Shown piece after piece: positions 1 to 50,858 of a DNA stretch of 64,000 bases (positions within the stretch are counted from its first letter, which is position 1; each line of letters begins with the position of its first letter). The notes under the pieces are model-generated. The model saw nothing but the letters and a program-made list of their open reading frames with translations, was not told the origin of the DNA and searched no databases. Origin of the DNA: Isoperla grammatica (Eukaryota > Arthropoda > Insecta > Plecoptera > Perlodidae); NCBI GenBank assembly GCA_945910005.1, contig OX246743.1, positions 44,798,736-44,862,735 of the forward strand, in the 5' to 3' direction. Position numbers and translations under genes: made by a program.

Positions 1-2949
1 GTACCACTAAAAAGTAACACTTCATATCAACACTGTTTTATTTTTATTACTGACAGTGTCTAGTTTTGTCATATTCCTCGAAATCTATTAAATGCAACCA
101 GTGCAACACACAATGCACGTGCGGAAGGTCTCTATCTCACACCTTCGATTTCGACAAGGGCGTGTTTCGTTATCTCGCCTGCGGGAGATGCGAATAGTAT
201 TTTACATATTTGAGCACTGAATATTAGCAGAATTCTCTACTTCTAGAGGGGGGGGGGGGGGGGGCAAATCGATATTATTGCCCCCCCCCTCTCGAAGTCC
301 AGGGGTGGCAGGTGCCACCCCCCCCTGTTCCGGCGCCACTGCAGTTTGATATCACATTGCAGTATTGTTGAGCCAGTCAATATGGTTACCTCAGGCTTCA
401 ACTTTTACCCGCACTGAAGTCAAACTGCTTTGGAAAGCTTTATATGAACATTGTACGTACAAATGAAAAAACACAGTCCTACAGTCACGACGAATAATTG
501 ATATATTATTATAGGTATGTATGTATTAAACTATGGTTCCTGAACGAGGCTTTTTGCCGCAAACATCGTAAAGAAGGTGGACTCAAAATATCCCTCCCTT
601 CCCGACACTGAGGGGTACTTGGGGTGAGAGATGAAACCTCCGAAACGTCGGGCAGGGAGGGGCTAGTTGAAGCATCCTGGTTTACGATATTCTCGGGAGA
701 AAAATAAATACACCTGTAGGAACTACAGTTTAACATCAGCGAAAACTGTCAAATATATATGAACTGTTTTAATATATAATTTTACAAATGTAGTGATTAG
801 GTAGAACACGACTCAATATCCACTGCTTCAAGCAATGTGCTCATGGTTGGCTGTGCAAAGTAGGTTTTCTCTTAGAAGTGAATCCTTTATGTGTATGTCT
901 ACTCCCCCGGCTTCATCCTCACATGAGGAGCAAAACACCAGTAAAAGTTACTAAACTAACTAGAAAACGAAATCGATACACCTGTTTTACGGTGCCCTCG
1001 TCTCATTTTAGAATGTCAAGAGTATTGAGAAAAAAATATGTACAAGTAATAAAATTAGGCAACCAAGCAAAATAGCTCCCGGAGAGAATATTAAAACACT
1101 TAATTCTAACTGTAGAGAGAAGAAAAAATACTATAATTTATAAATTTACCGAAGCCAGCGTGACCAGCGATGATTCCCGAAGGTCGCTCGTGACGTTTCG
1201 CCGCCGAAAGGTCATTGAGAGTATTTATTAATTAATTGAATGTCCCCAGCTCTAGAAATCACTCTATCCGAATCGCTCACTCCCTCTAAGCCGTGCACAC
1301 GATTGGTCAATTATTTACTACTTGGGTTTACTGCCCGAAGGTCCCCGATGACGTCACAGATAGATGTGGCAACAATGTTGACGCGTACGGGCTTGTTTTG
1401 GTATCAACTTGTTGAGCAGTGAACGAGGCTTTGTATCACGTATACCATGCACTTGGACCACTGTCACATATTATTAAAAATATTTTTTTAGAGGTTTCTA
1501 GATTGTGTAGAATGGATATTATTGGAAAAGTAATGAAGAAGTAGCAGCAACAGGTTTGGGAATAAGCCTAAGGGACAATGTTTTTTTAATTCAAACATTT
1601 TTAATTCAAATTCGGGTTTTAGGGTTATTTGAATTAAAGAGAGACTTCTGTAACAGTAAATAACATAAATAAAATAAGTAAATATGCTTTTCAGTTTGCA
1701 AATTATTTAAATACAACTACAAATTTGTGTAAAGTAAAAAAAAATAAAGCAAAATCGAAAGGTTTGAGGCCCCGGGCACCTTCACGACTGCTACGTGCTA
1801 ACATTGACCCAGTACCATACATCGTCGCAATAAGCCTCGTTGCTCTATGACGCATGTCGTCGAACATGATTACGAAATGTCGCGATCTTTCAATCACACG
1901 TGTGGCCTTAGGTTAATAAGTTCGTGTTTATATTGCCTATTAAATAGTTTAGAGGTGAAATATTTGCATGGAAGTTTGGTCCTCAAATAACAGTGATTAC
2001 ATGCATGATATGCATGTAGGCCTATTATGCTACAGGAGATAACATTGTGTGAAATTGATTACTTCAATTTTGAAGAATTAAGCTATAAATGATAAAAATA
2101 TTAAAGATTTCGAAAAAGCCGACATAGTGTCTCTTTAATCATTTGAATGACTGTTAGAACCCTAATAAAATATTCCATTTTTCACTATTGTTTCCCTTCA
2201 CTTGCAATTTCAATTGTAATTTATTTTTGCAAACTACAAGGCCAAAATTGAATATCTATCAATTAAAAAGAAGTCATCAAAGTTTATTGCTTTTACCACG
2301 AAAATCATAAATTCTGTATTGGTAAATCCTAAATACTTGCTTCATGTAGACCCAAGGCCCTTTCATCCATCCACACACATCTGTCATCTGCATCACCCGA
2401 GCATCTAGCACAGTTTGGAAGATCCAATTGGCCATGGAAACCATCATATGTTGTCGATTAACATTTTAATCACCTCTAACCACATGACGATCGTTTTACA
2501 GCGTTATTTGCTAATTATCTAATATATCGTTAAAAAGCACCTTGCTATTTCAATAACGAAGAAGGTAACTTTACAGCTTTACGGCTAACTAGGATGTTTG
2601 GGTAGTTGGGAAGGAATGTCTTAGAGCTATTTTAGAGTGCAGATATTTCTAGTTTGACATAGTTTGAAGTTCTACCCCAGCCTATATCGAACCGATAACC
2701 GCCTGCATTAAGCCCCAAACACCATCGTAATCGAAATCGGGATCGGAATCGCAATCGTACATTTTCCATTACAAATCTTTACAACACTCGACTATTTAGT
2801 TGCGAAGAGCAAGAATCATCACGATTTCAGGATTGCGATCCCGATAGGTCTTTACTGCGAAGCCTCTTCTATCGGTTGATATCCGACACAATCGTGGCCG
2901 ATGGTTCGCAGTGTTCATATGTCACGCCCAAATATCTTGTACAATTTAT
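1..2949. other. Upstream intergenic DNA, no gene seen
   Basis: AT-rich. Contains a G17 run (248-264) followed by a C9 run (281-289), an inverted arrangement that can fold. A pair of imperfect inverted segments at about 2700-2760 and 2815-2855 (GGGATCGGAATCGCAATCGT versus GATTGCGATCCCGAT) looks like MITE debris. Short open frames lack splice or family support. Confidence 0.6.
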
Positions 2950-3111
2950 CGAGACACTCCTTTCCACGGTCACTGCCAAAGCTAGGACCTTAAGACGTAA
3001 ACAAACCTGTTTGGCGCGTCTAGTTGCGTTCTGGTCCGCGGCGCGCTAGTTGTGCACCTCCTGATATACCCGGCGTGTTTACCCGGCGCGCGGCTATTCT
3101 ACCGTATTGCC
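2950..3111 (+). promoter_or_regulatory. Putative promoter/5' leader of the NRF-like gene
   Basis: The DNA just before the start codon changes from AT-rich to CpG-rich (GGCGCG, CCGCGGCGCGC, CCCGGCGCGCGG between about 3010 and 3095). No clear TATA box is seen. Placing a promoter here is inference; the transcription start could also lie in an unrecognised upstream noncoding exon. Confidence 0.3.
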
Positions 3112-40966
<37,855 letters not shown>

Positions 40967-41084
40967 CGAAACGTCAAGCGCGATGTCAGTTCTAGTTGAA
41001 AGTAAATGTGATTTATGTTTAATTAACATGTATTGTATAATATGCCAATTACCAATAAGGATTCGAGTGGAGTCAATTGATCAC

Positions 41085-41478
41085 TAAGGCGGCGTTCACA
41101 ATTACCAATTAACGAAACCAAATAAGTGAAGTTTCAAAGTCGATAAGCATCATTTTCGTAAATGGCGCGAAGATATTTGAACTTTTCTTAATTTGATTAT
41201 TAATTGACGCAAGCGCGCCAACTATACACACGATTGGGCAACAATATTTCTATACCATGGTGGTTAATAAATTCACAATAAAGGGAATACCTGCTTTAAA
41301 GTCAATATGAAAATATAATGTGCAATTAAAGATGGTATAGATTTACGAGGACTGTTAAACAGTAAATATTAGTTTGATAAGTACGAACACTACAACAGTA
41401 ACTTGCGTAAGTTTTACAAATTTAAAAGAATTACCTTCACTAATTTGCTGACGTTGATTGGATCTGAACGCCGCTTTA
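41085..41478. mobile_element. MITE overlapping the NRF-like 3' UTR
   Basis: Inverted ends AAGGCGGCGTTCACAATTAC and GATCTGAACGCCGCTTTA, TAA at both borders. Contains the first AATAAA downstream of the NRF stop (41277-41282). Confidence 0.7.
41277..41282 (+). terminator. Candidate poly(A) signal of the NRF-like gene
   Basis: First AATAAA after the stop codon, 310 nt downstream. It falls inside a MITE-like element (41085-41478), so the element may supply the gene's 3' end. Further AATAAA-like sequences occur near 42430. Confidence 0.5.
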
Positions 41479-41834
41479 ACGCCATTAGTGTAAGGTATCG
41501 TCTCGATTACCCACGAGGTATAAATGAGACAACTCTTATAGATAGGTAGATGTGCATTACGATCTAGATAGATTAAAACTATACGAGCTGCTATTGTGAG
41601 GGCAGTAGGAACATGACTGAGATAGACGAACCCGAATATACGACAGAATCTAGCTAGAGCCAGTATCACTTTGCTTAGAGAATGCTACACAACATTCAAA
41701 TAGTAAAGAACAATACCGTACGGCAACAATTTAATCTAAAAGAATTATAGGGTAGAAAGGGGACCATGAGGAGCATGAATATAAGCCACTGCAAAGGCTA
41801 GTGCAAAATGGTGTTCGGTTTCGAATTATATGTC

Positions 41835-41900
41835 TAAGGGCGGGTTTCACCCACTCGAAAATAACTCGGTTTAGATAGTGTTGGTGAAACCCGCCCTGAG
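41835..41900. mobile_element. Short hairpin MITE-like element
   Basis: GGGCGGGTTTCACC and GGTGAAACCCGCCC are inverted around a ~37-bp centre; resembles the ends of the 41085 and 53876 elements. Confidence 0.6.
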
Positions 41901-42796
41901 AATAGAACAAAAATTAATATCCTGATAGCGTAAATTATGAGAGTTGATAAACTAGATTTTTTTTAATGTACTGTACTTATAGTTTATATTTTTAGTGAGC
42001 AGCATGATCAACAAAAGTCTGTTGATTTGATCAGAGGCAAACTGTGGACTTGTTTTTGAGCCGGTCAATCGTCCCTTGTCCGACTAACTAGACAGTTTAG
42101 ACAACAACTATAGACAGCAATTCCAGACAGCCAGTACGACCTGTGTGTCAAGCCTGTAATGTAACTAAATATTAAACCAATCTAATTGTTAGTTAAGGTT
42201 GCTGTTGCCTTGTGGCTGTGTCCACTAATCCCGCTTGGAACCTTATTTTAAAACCGTGAAATTACTGTAGCAAGGTTACAAATGTGTGATGTTAATGTTC
42301 ATGATACATACATCAAGTCAGTGGGTAAACACAGTCTCAAGTTAACTAACATTGTATAATTTATTTTGTGTATATATTGTACACATTTACGTTACACCTA
42401 ATGATCCTATGGTATGTATTTTTAAAATTAAAATAAAATATGTACAAAAAAAAAAAACAGGTGTGTTTTAAATTCACAACTCCGTACCCTCCACCTCACG
42501 TCACGTGCATTAGAATGTAGAAATATGACTACAAAACGTTGTTCAATGAACCATCCAATGTTTTAGTACCTATTCAATTTTTTTAAAAGAATGTACAATC
42601 TTTGAAAATTCCACAAGTTTTATTCAAGTTTTGTAGAAAACCCTGTTGTAGTGTGTAATGTATATTTAGTGTTTAAGACAACTATGACAACTTCAAAACT
42701 CGCATACCATTAACTTGTGTATATGCAATTGAGTGTATAAAAGAAGGCTATTCAAATAAATAAATAGCTTTACTATGGTAAAGGCCTTCAGGACTA

Positions 42797-42931
42797 GGGG
42801 CCAGATGCACAGTCAAATAGGACTTGTTTAGGGTTGCTATGGAATTGTTTTATTACTATTTTCCATAAGAAAAACAAACTCCATAGCAACCATAAACAAA
42901 TTCTATACTTGACTGTGTATGTGAGGTCCCT
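42797..42931. mobile_element. MITE with ~50-bp inverted ends
   Basis: GGGGCCAGATGCACAGTCAA and TTGACTGTGTATGTGAGGTCCC are inverted, as are GGGTTGCTATGGA and TCCATAGCAACC. A related pair occurs near 11994-12095. Between the two genes. Confidence 0.7.
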
Positions 42932-43175
42932 GTGTAGGGTCGTGTTTATGTAGTTGAGAAACAATCTCAGGGAGCAAGACTGGAATTCTGTCGTCCCCTA
43001 CCACCCGGGGCGCCCTTTGTTGGGTGTTATCTCCCATATAGAAAACAAATCCATAGCAACAACAGGCGCCCCTAGGGGTAGAGGATGACTATGAATACAG
43101 ACCTTAGCCCTAGCACCCCCCCCCTTGTGAGTTGTCACTGAGGAAACCTTTGATGAGGAAACCTTTGATATCATT

Positions 43176-43290
43176 TAGGTCCGGTATTATGGATAGCTGC
43201 TAATTAGCTAGTAGGTGGATTTAAAGGCTTCTGATTGGTGGAAACAAGTTATTAGCACTGTCTTATTAGCTGCTCGTAATACCGGCCCTA
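43176..43290. mobile_element. MITE with inverted ends
   Basis: TAGGTCCGGTATTATGGATA and GTAATACCGGCCCTA are inverted, with GCTGCTAATTAGC/TTATTAGCTGC internal. Intergenic. Confidence 0.68.
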
Positions 43291-44223
43291 GGCTGGGAAA
43301 AGGAAGTAATATTGGAAAACTAACAAAAGAAGAAGAGTTGCTATTTTAAGAAACTGTTTATTTTTACACCAATATATATTTTGTATGTCCGTAATGGATG
43401 TATGTACTGAAAACAAATTCTCAGTCAAATCATTACATGGAAATAAAATCTGTACTATTATTTTCTTGTTCAAACAATTCAGTATACCATTTTCTTTTTC
43501 TTCTATGGATCCAGTTCTCTTCTGCAGAGATAGTATACAGGCCATATATTGCAGGTCGGGTTACATCCTTGGATGATTGATGGCACTACACACAAATGTT
43601 ATATCGTGAACAAGCAGATGGAATGTGTTTAATTTTTATGAATTAATTGAAACAATCCTCGACTCATTTCCTATATTTTCGCCGATTATTTTAAACATGA
43701 CACTAGATTTGGATCAATGCATGATACTGTAATTAGATTTATAATGTGAAATTATTTTAAATTTTTATAATGTTTTAGTGGTTTGGCTATTCCTTTTATT
43801 AAGTTTATTAATGACTAAACAACAACCGTGCCATCTCTGGCGGAGGTTTCCGTCCAACAGATAAGACGAGCACTTCGTAACCCTATCAGAAGGCCCCATA
43901 CCGTTCTTTCAGAGCACCCTTTAGATTGTAACGTCCAGTTCACACACTCGGCATGTTACAATCGGATGTACAACAAGGAACAATACTCCAACAGTGAAAA
44001 GGCAGGAAAGAGGCCATAACATCATCTCGTAACGGGTGCTAACAAAGGGTAGAAAACACTTTGCAACCAACAAATAGACTGGAGCACATTATGAGCCTCA
44101 AATTAGTTATTATTCAGGAAAACGAGCAAATGCCGTTTCGGAACAGGATGCAACGATGTTCGAGAGCTAGGCTAACGAAACATGGTCTGTGATGTATTAT
44201 GTTCACATTTTCTTGGTTCAGTT

Positions 44224-44346
44224 TAAGGCCCATATTCATACTTGACCCATCCCAAAGCTAATTTTGAATCTATCGTTGTTAACCAATTGTTCTTTGCTTG
44301 TTAAATTCGTATAAAAACAAATGGGTCGACTATGAACATGGACCTA
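44224..44346. mobile_element. MITE with inverted ends
   Basis: AAGGCCCATATTCATACTTG and ACTATGAACATGGACCT are inverted, with GACCCAT/ATGGGTC inside. End sequence resembles the MITEs at 31709 and 43176. Confidence 0.65.
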
Positions 44347-46825
44347 CACTCACTAGACCATCTGGGCAGGTATTTAAACCTCAGCCCAAAGTGCATCCAA
44401 ACCTCTAAGATAGTCCTACTGTAAATGAGTTGTCAAATCATGTCAATCTAAGCTAAGGGTGTATCCAAATATTATTCTAGATGCCGGTAATTCTTGTTCT
44501 GGCTACAGTTTCTGCAGCAATAACAGAGCTTCAAAACAGTTAAAAGGATGAGGCACCAGTGCAGGATTGATCTAGCCGTCATTATCAAGACCAAAATCAA
44601 GTTTGCACTTTCAATTCTAGTTTTTATTCTTGGCTGCGCATGAAAGTCGAGCACAACTATTCGGACATTGCTTGTGACGTCATTGATGAATGGCGACGTA
44701 TAATCGAGAACAAGAATGAACAGCGTGTTGGTACTATTCGGATACGTCCTTACTCCCTACACCCCAGTTAGGGTTACAATAGACCATACGACCTTGTCAT
44801 TACAAAACACATGTAAAGTCATCATTGTATCAATGTTTCTCAACTAGATCCAAATGGAAGGCTCTTCCAATCACTGACCCAACACTTACTCAAGATCTAG
44901 AGTGTTGGCAAACCACTAACCAAGTGTAACAGAGGCAAACTGTACATTCCTTCAAGACAACTTGATATCATAAAGCGATATCTCCAAGTACATAGTACTC
45001 TTCTATATATCTATGATCTTATCATATTCAGATTTTAACATATCTAGGCCAAAGATATATTGTCCACACAGGAAACAATACATATTACAATATAAGGCCA
45101 TTTCTCGTCAAACTCAATCATTTTGCACACATTTCCCATCGTTGGTATACATGCTACGACTTATACATTCATTGCAAGAAAATTGGAAGGGGGAGGGGGA
45201 ATTAAGAACATAAGACACATACATGAACAATTGACCGATAGCTGACAACCATACTGTTAACATCACAATATGTTTGCTTCAGAAAAAATGTTTGTAATTA
45301 TTAAGAAAAATTAATCCGTAATGGGATACTTTCCATTCAGTATTATGCACTCAACATTGCCAATTAGTTCAAACAGCGCTTCGTATATATATGCCGGTAC
45401 AAAATAATTTAAAAGACATACTGATTTACTTAAATTATTTAAACAAATATCAGTGAAATGTATCAATTTTGTAACAATTTATGAGAATAGTGTAGTTAGG
45501 ACCTTCATTGTCACTAAGTATTCAAAGATTTACAAACCAGAATTCGTCAAGCAAATAAATATACTATCAAACATAAACTACAGTACCGTACTACAGAACT
45601 TTGCGAGTACGAATGGTTTTCAGTAGGCAGTGCACAGTTACCAAAAGATTTACTAGTCAAGTATAATCAATGTTGCAAGTGCTATTTGCAAATCTGGGCG
45701 TTCCTGGTACCTACCGAGGAATGGCTTTTGAATATATTTCATACACGCATCATACTCTAGTAAGCCTACTACTATTCTAACAGGACAACGCAATAACAGC
45801 ATGTATCTAATATATGATATTATATAATGCTCAATGTAAGTTTGAACATGCATATTAAAAAATAAAATCTCAGTCAATGCAAGTAGGTATAAACTATGAA
45901 GTATAAACTAAATATAGAAAGTACTAAAATAATAGAAGCAAGCGTTTCTTTATTGGTTGAATCTATATATTGCAATGCATATCTATAAAAATGGTGTAGT
46001 TACTAGAAAGCATAATATAAAGCTTATAGATATGCAAACTAAAAAATAAAATTAGTTCTTCATCATTTGAGACAGAAAACAAATATATATATATATCACT
46101 TGACCACTTACGTAGTTTGTCATTAAAAAATCCTGTACAATCCTAAAATCAGGTAATAAAATTCAATCGTTCACCACATATTTTGGTTCACTTTGTTGCT
46201 GGCAAGAGAAGAAACTGACGTAGCAATACTTAAAAAATAACACAGAAATGGTTTGTGTTGTCATTTCGATCTAGCTGGGGCAGAAAAGGTCGCGTGCCTG
46301 TACATGGCCCCTTTAATAGACGTTATGATATTATACATCTACATAAAGCAACAAAAGCATATTTCAATGAAGAGTAAAATATATAACTAATTTAGCTATT
46401 TAATTGCAGTCTACAAAATATTTTGAAAGAATTATATTTTGCATGGGGTAATATCTCATAATACTTATTAAAGCCACCATTACAGTAATAATAACGCAAT
46501 TCTAGGAGTCTGTCAAGCGTAAGTATTACGGTTTACCTGCTCGAGAACAGCCAACAAGCACCAAACCACAAAAGTACCGGTATTGTCACAAAAGCATAAT
46601 ATGTAGTATCAGTTCAAAGTTCTATACACTATTGAGATTCTAAGAGTACATAACTTGTTACAAAAACAGTTCATTAGCTACCTAGGCCTACATTTGTTGG
46701 GCTTGGATGTTGGGTTTGGGCACACATTATCTTTAAAACTGGCGTGGACCACAAAGTTAATGTCATAGGGAAGCCGTCATCGTGATGGTAACTACATCAA
46801 TAGTATGTAGTACACTTGTAAAGCA

Positions 46826-47150
46826 TGCATGAGGCAAGAGTTGAACCAAGTACTGTAATAGACGCTATCGCTAAATACAGGAAACTGTGCCAGCTTAACA
46901 CTGAGCGCATGGCGACACAAGTTCACGTATAAAGTTGACCACCAAGCCACTAGATAGCCGCTAGATCGCAAACCAGTCGATAACAAAATTTGGCAGCTTT
47001 AGATGCAGCGAGTGAACTTCTTTGCGTCGATCCTTCGCCTAGTTCAACTCCAAGCCGCTAGGCCAGCTGTCGCCAGAAATCGACGGAAGCTTCCTGTATT
47101 AAGCGATAGCGTCTATTACAGTATTTGGTTGAACCACACAAACAATCTGT
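46826..47150. mobile_element. Inverted-repeat element in the intergenic region
   Basis: TTGAACCAAGTACTGTAATA GACGCTATCG (two adjoining pieces) at 46832 onward is inverted at about 47085-47135 (CGATAGCGTC, TATTACAGTATTTGGTT). The centre is GC-richer. No coding sequence supported. Confidence 0.65.
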
Positions 47151-49270
47151 ATGCACCATGGCAACAGTCACTGATAACATATTAAAATACACTATTTGAC
47201 GTAGTATTGCAACCTATGAATAGAGCTTCAAACACATTGTGTAAAACAATAATCATCTACTTTTAAGAGTTCAGTATATAAACTGAATTCCCTATGTGAG
47301 AGGTCAGGGAAGCGATGATCGAGTTCTACTAAGGGTCTGATTGCTGACCTAATTGCATAATTCATTCAAGCCTTTCTTATCCAAGTATCTAGTCACATTC
47401 GAGTCTTGAGAAAGCTGCAAAATGGGCGACAACTTTCAACTCTGTACACTAATCTGCTGCGACGCAATCACTCGAGTCAACTGTTAACATTATGAGCGAT
47501 TTAATTGGCATTTGTAAATTTATTTATATACTAAATTTGTTTATAAACAATATACTATTTCTACTACGTATTGTAATAAGCTACCAAAGTACCATTTTTC
47601 CTCATTTAATGGCCTAACGGTATTAATTTAGATGTCAACTGGTAATCTTTTTCTCCACAGGGACATTTTGCAAACACAAATTTGTACTAGTAGGGAAGTT
47701 ATTGAAGAGACGTTATGGACTGAATTTTGTACAATTATGTATTAATCTTTTTAGATTGGCATTTTACCCAACCAGATGGGTTCATCCTTACTTTACAGCC
47801 TAAATAAAGACTGGCATAAAACTGTTTTCTTTTTATGAAAGGGCTTTTAAATGACCGCATAACATTAATCATTCTTAATTAAACAGATTGCAAGCTAGGA
47901 AAGAAGTTATTTTAGTGTTCAAAACATATTGTTTGCGCTTAATTTGTGAGTCCAGTGCTGGCCTTTAATCGGACTAAGCTTTCATTCTAATAATTACCGT
48001 CTGTATGCCTATGGGGTCAGTTGTTGTTACAATGATTGTGCTGAATTGCAATTACTCTCTTCTGTACAGCAACACCCAATACGCAAAGATTGTATGCAGC
48101 AAGCAGTGGTAATTTGATGATACAACATGTACACATACAAGGAAATATAAATCAATGAAGTTCTTCTGCTAAAAAATAATTAAATGTAACATAATCATGT
48201 CATTATTTTATAGCCTCTTACATAACTATGCCTTTAAAGAAAGATAAGCACAGCTACTAGCATCGAAAGCAGTAAATGTAACCAGCATCTACTCTGGCAT
48301 ACACGCGAGGAATTGCAGCTTCGATCGGCGGTCGGTCGTTCCGTGGCGGCCAACCGACCAAGAGTGACGATTTCTTTCCGTCGTACAGAAAATCCATTTT
48401 CCACCAGTTTCAGATATTCACTACTACGGCAGCTTCCGAGACTAGCGGACGATTCACACCCGAGCATTTGTGTCGCCGTGTCGAGCGAAAGCGTTCCAAC
48501 AAAGATTAAGGCGTAGTTCGACAGGGCGCACACTTTACGCCGACAAACACGTTTGAACCGGTTTCTTCCACGCAGTCTTGCACAGCCCGCGCTCAACACT
48601 AGGAGAAAATAAAGCACTGCACTTTTTTTCTTTCTTATATAATATCTTACAAAGTCTTAGTGAAACCTCTCCAACTAAGTCTATGACCCACGGCGCACAC
48701 TCTGCCCAACACATGCGCACGGAAACGCAAACCCTAGACGCTGCTCTGCACTCTACGTAACGTGTTTAGTGATGTGTTGTGTTTGTGAGTATGGTGAGTC
48801 TATCAAACAGCGTTAACAGTTCCAACATTCTGACCTATGTCTGTATTCGTGCTGTACGCGTAAGGCTACAAAACACTTCTCCATTCAGGAAACAAGGTAG
48901 GCCTACGTCATATTTAACAGTTAAATGTATGAATATCAACACTACTATTAGTTGGGTATGGGAGAGCAGGTCCACTGATCGTTAGCAACTGAAACGTGCT
49001 TCACGGCTGCGTCTTGGGTCACTACATGAGATGCACAACGGTATCACGTGTTAAACTAAGGCAGTTCATAATAGTGTCTCCGATTGTTTACGAAACAAAA
49101 AACGTTATATAAACCAGTCGAGCTTAAACAGACATAATAAAGTAAAACTGAGATGTACCTAAGCTAGCTAGAATAGGTTTTGTTTACCATAATGTCTTAC
49201 TAAATGTTGTACAGTGTTTCAATAAGGCTATTTATTTTTGTTTAGTGATTCAGAAGTTATATTAGTTACC

Positions 49271-49276
49271 TTTATT
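49271..49276 (-). terminator. Candidate poly(A) signal of wit
   Basis: TTTATT on the + strand reads AATAAA on the minus strand, about 180 bp beyond the distal edge of the 108-bp array. A second lies at 49231-49236. Choice between them is not possible from sequence. Confidence 0.45.
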
Positions 49277-49449
49277 TACATAGTTTGTATATACAGTTAG
49301 GCCTGAGAGTTTGTTATTGTTAAGTTTCTATACAGCACTACAGATAGATAAGCACTCTTTAATTTTGCATACAAAAGAGGCTAGAAAAGTATGTAAAAGC
49401 AAAACTGTAAAATAAATAGCCTTAGATCGAAGCCACGTACTCGGTACAA

Positions 49450-50858
49450 ACGCGCCTAGAAACTGGACGAGTCCTTGTCTGCGATGTCGAGCGGCCGACA
49501 CTCGACGCAGGCGATGTCGATGTCGCCGGGCACGGGGACCGACACGGCAACATCCGACATGGCCTAGAAACTGGACGAGTCCTTGTCTGCGATGTCGAGC
49601 GGCCGACACTCGACGCAGGCGATGTCGATGTCGCCGGGCACGGAGACCGACACGGCCACATCCGACATGGCCTAGAAACTGGACGAGTCCTTGTCTGCGA
49701 TGTCGAGCGGCCGACACTCGACGCAGGCGATGTCGATGTCGCCGGGCACGGGGACCGACACGGCCACATCCGACATGGCCTAGAAACTGGACGAGTCCTT
49801 GTCTGCGATGTCGAGCGGCCGACACTCGACGCAGGCGATGTCGATGTCGCCGGGCACGGGGACCGACACGGCCACATCCGACATGGCCTAGAAACTGGAC
49901 GAGTCCTTGTCTGCGATGTCGAGCGGCCGACACTCGACGCAGGCGATGTCGATGTCGCCGGGCACGGGGACCGACACGGCAACATCCGACATGGCCTAGA
50001 AACTGGACGAGTCCTTGTCTGCGATGTCGAGCGGCCGACACTCGACGCAGGCGATGTCGATGTCGCCGGGCACGGGGACCGACACGGCAACATCCGACAT
50101 GGCCTAGAAACTGGACGAGTCCTTGTCTGCGATGTCGAGCGGCCGACACTCGACGCAGGCGATGTCGATGTCGCCGGGCACGGAGACCGACACGGCCACA
50201 TCCGACATGGCCTAGAAACTGGACGAGTCCTTGTCTGCGATGTCGAGCGGCCGACACTCGACGCAGGCGATGTCGATGTCGCCGGGCACGGAGACCGACA
50301 CGGCCACATCCGACATGGCCTAGAAACTGGACGAGTCCTTGTCTGCGATGTCGAGCGGCCGACACTCGACGCAGGCGATGTCGATGTCGCCGGGCACGGA
50401 GACCGACACGGCCACATCCGACATGGCCTAGAAACTGGACGAGTCCTTGTCTGCGATGTCGAGCGGCCGACACTCGACGCAGGCGATGTCGATGTCGCCG
50501 GGCACGGAGACCGACACGGCCACATCCGACATGGCCTAGAAACTGGACGAGTCCTTGTCTGCGATGTCGAGCGGCCGACACTCGACGCAGGCGATGTCGA
50601 TGTCGCCGGGCACGGGGACCGACACGGCCACATCCGACATGGCCTAGAAACTGGACGAGTCCTTGTCTGCGATGTCGAGCGGCCGACACTCGACGCAGGC
50701 GATGTCGATGTCGCCGGGCACGGAGACCGACACGGCCACATCCGACATGGCCTAGAAACTGGACGAGTCCTTGTCTGCGATGTCGAGCGGCCGACACTCG
50801 ACGCAGGCGATGTCGATGTCGCCGGGCACGGAGACCGACACGGCCACATCCGACACGT
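49450..50858 (-). repeat. 108-bp minisatellite of the wit coding end including its stop, 13 copies
   Basis: GGCCTAGAAACTGG recurs at 49561, 49669, 49777 and every 108 bp to 50749, with a partly diverged copy at about 49455. Read on the minus strand, each downstream unit is ATG plus 33 codons, TAG, then GCC. Variation is limited to GGGGACC/GGAGACC and GGCAAC/GGCCAC. Only the gene-proximal unit is coding; two other frames stay open through the array (475 and 489 codons) purely because 108 is a multiple of three. Confidence 0.97.

Larger units (their letters stand above)
41479..49230. other. Intergenic DNA between the convergent genes
   Basis: About 7.7 kb, AT-rich, with at least five MITE-like hairpins (listed). 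A CpG-richer island at about 48290-48620 has a minus-strand open frame of 127 codons (unlisted as a gene). Otherwise no coding evidence. Confidence 0.6.

Noticed and set aside
49328..50849. Open frames of 475 and 489 codons, Arg/His/Ser-rich
   Set aside because: Out-of-frame readings of the 108-bp wit-end array; the in-frame reading stops once per unit.
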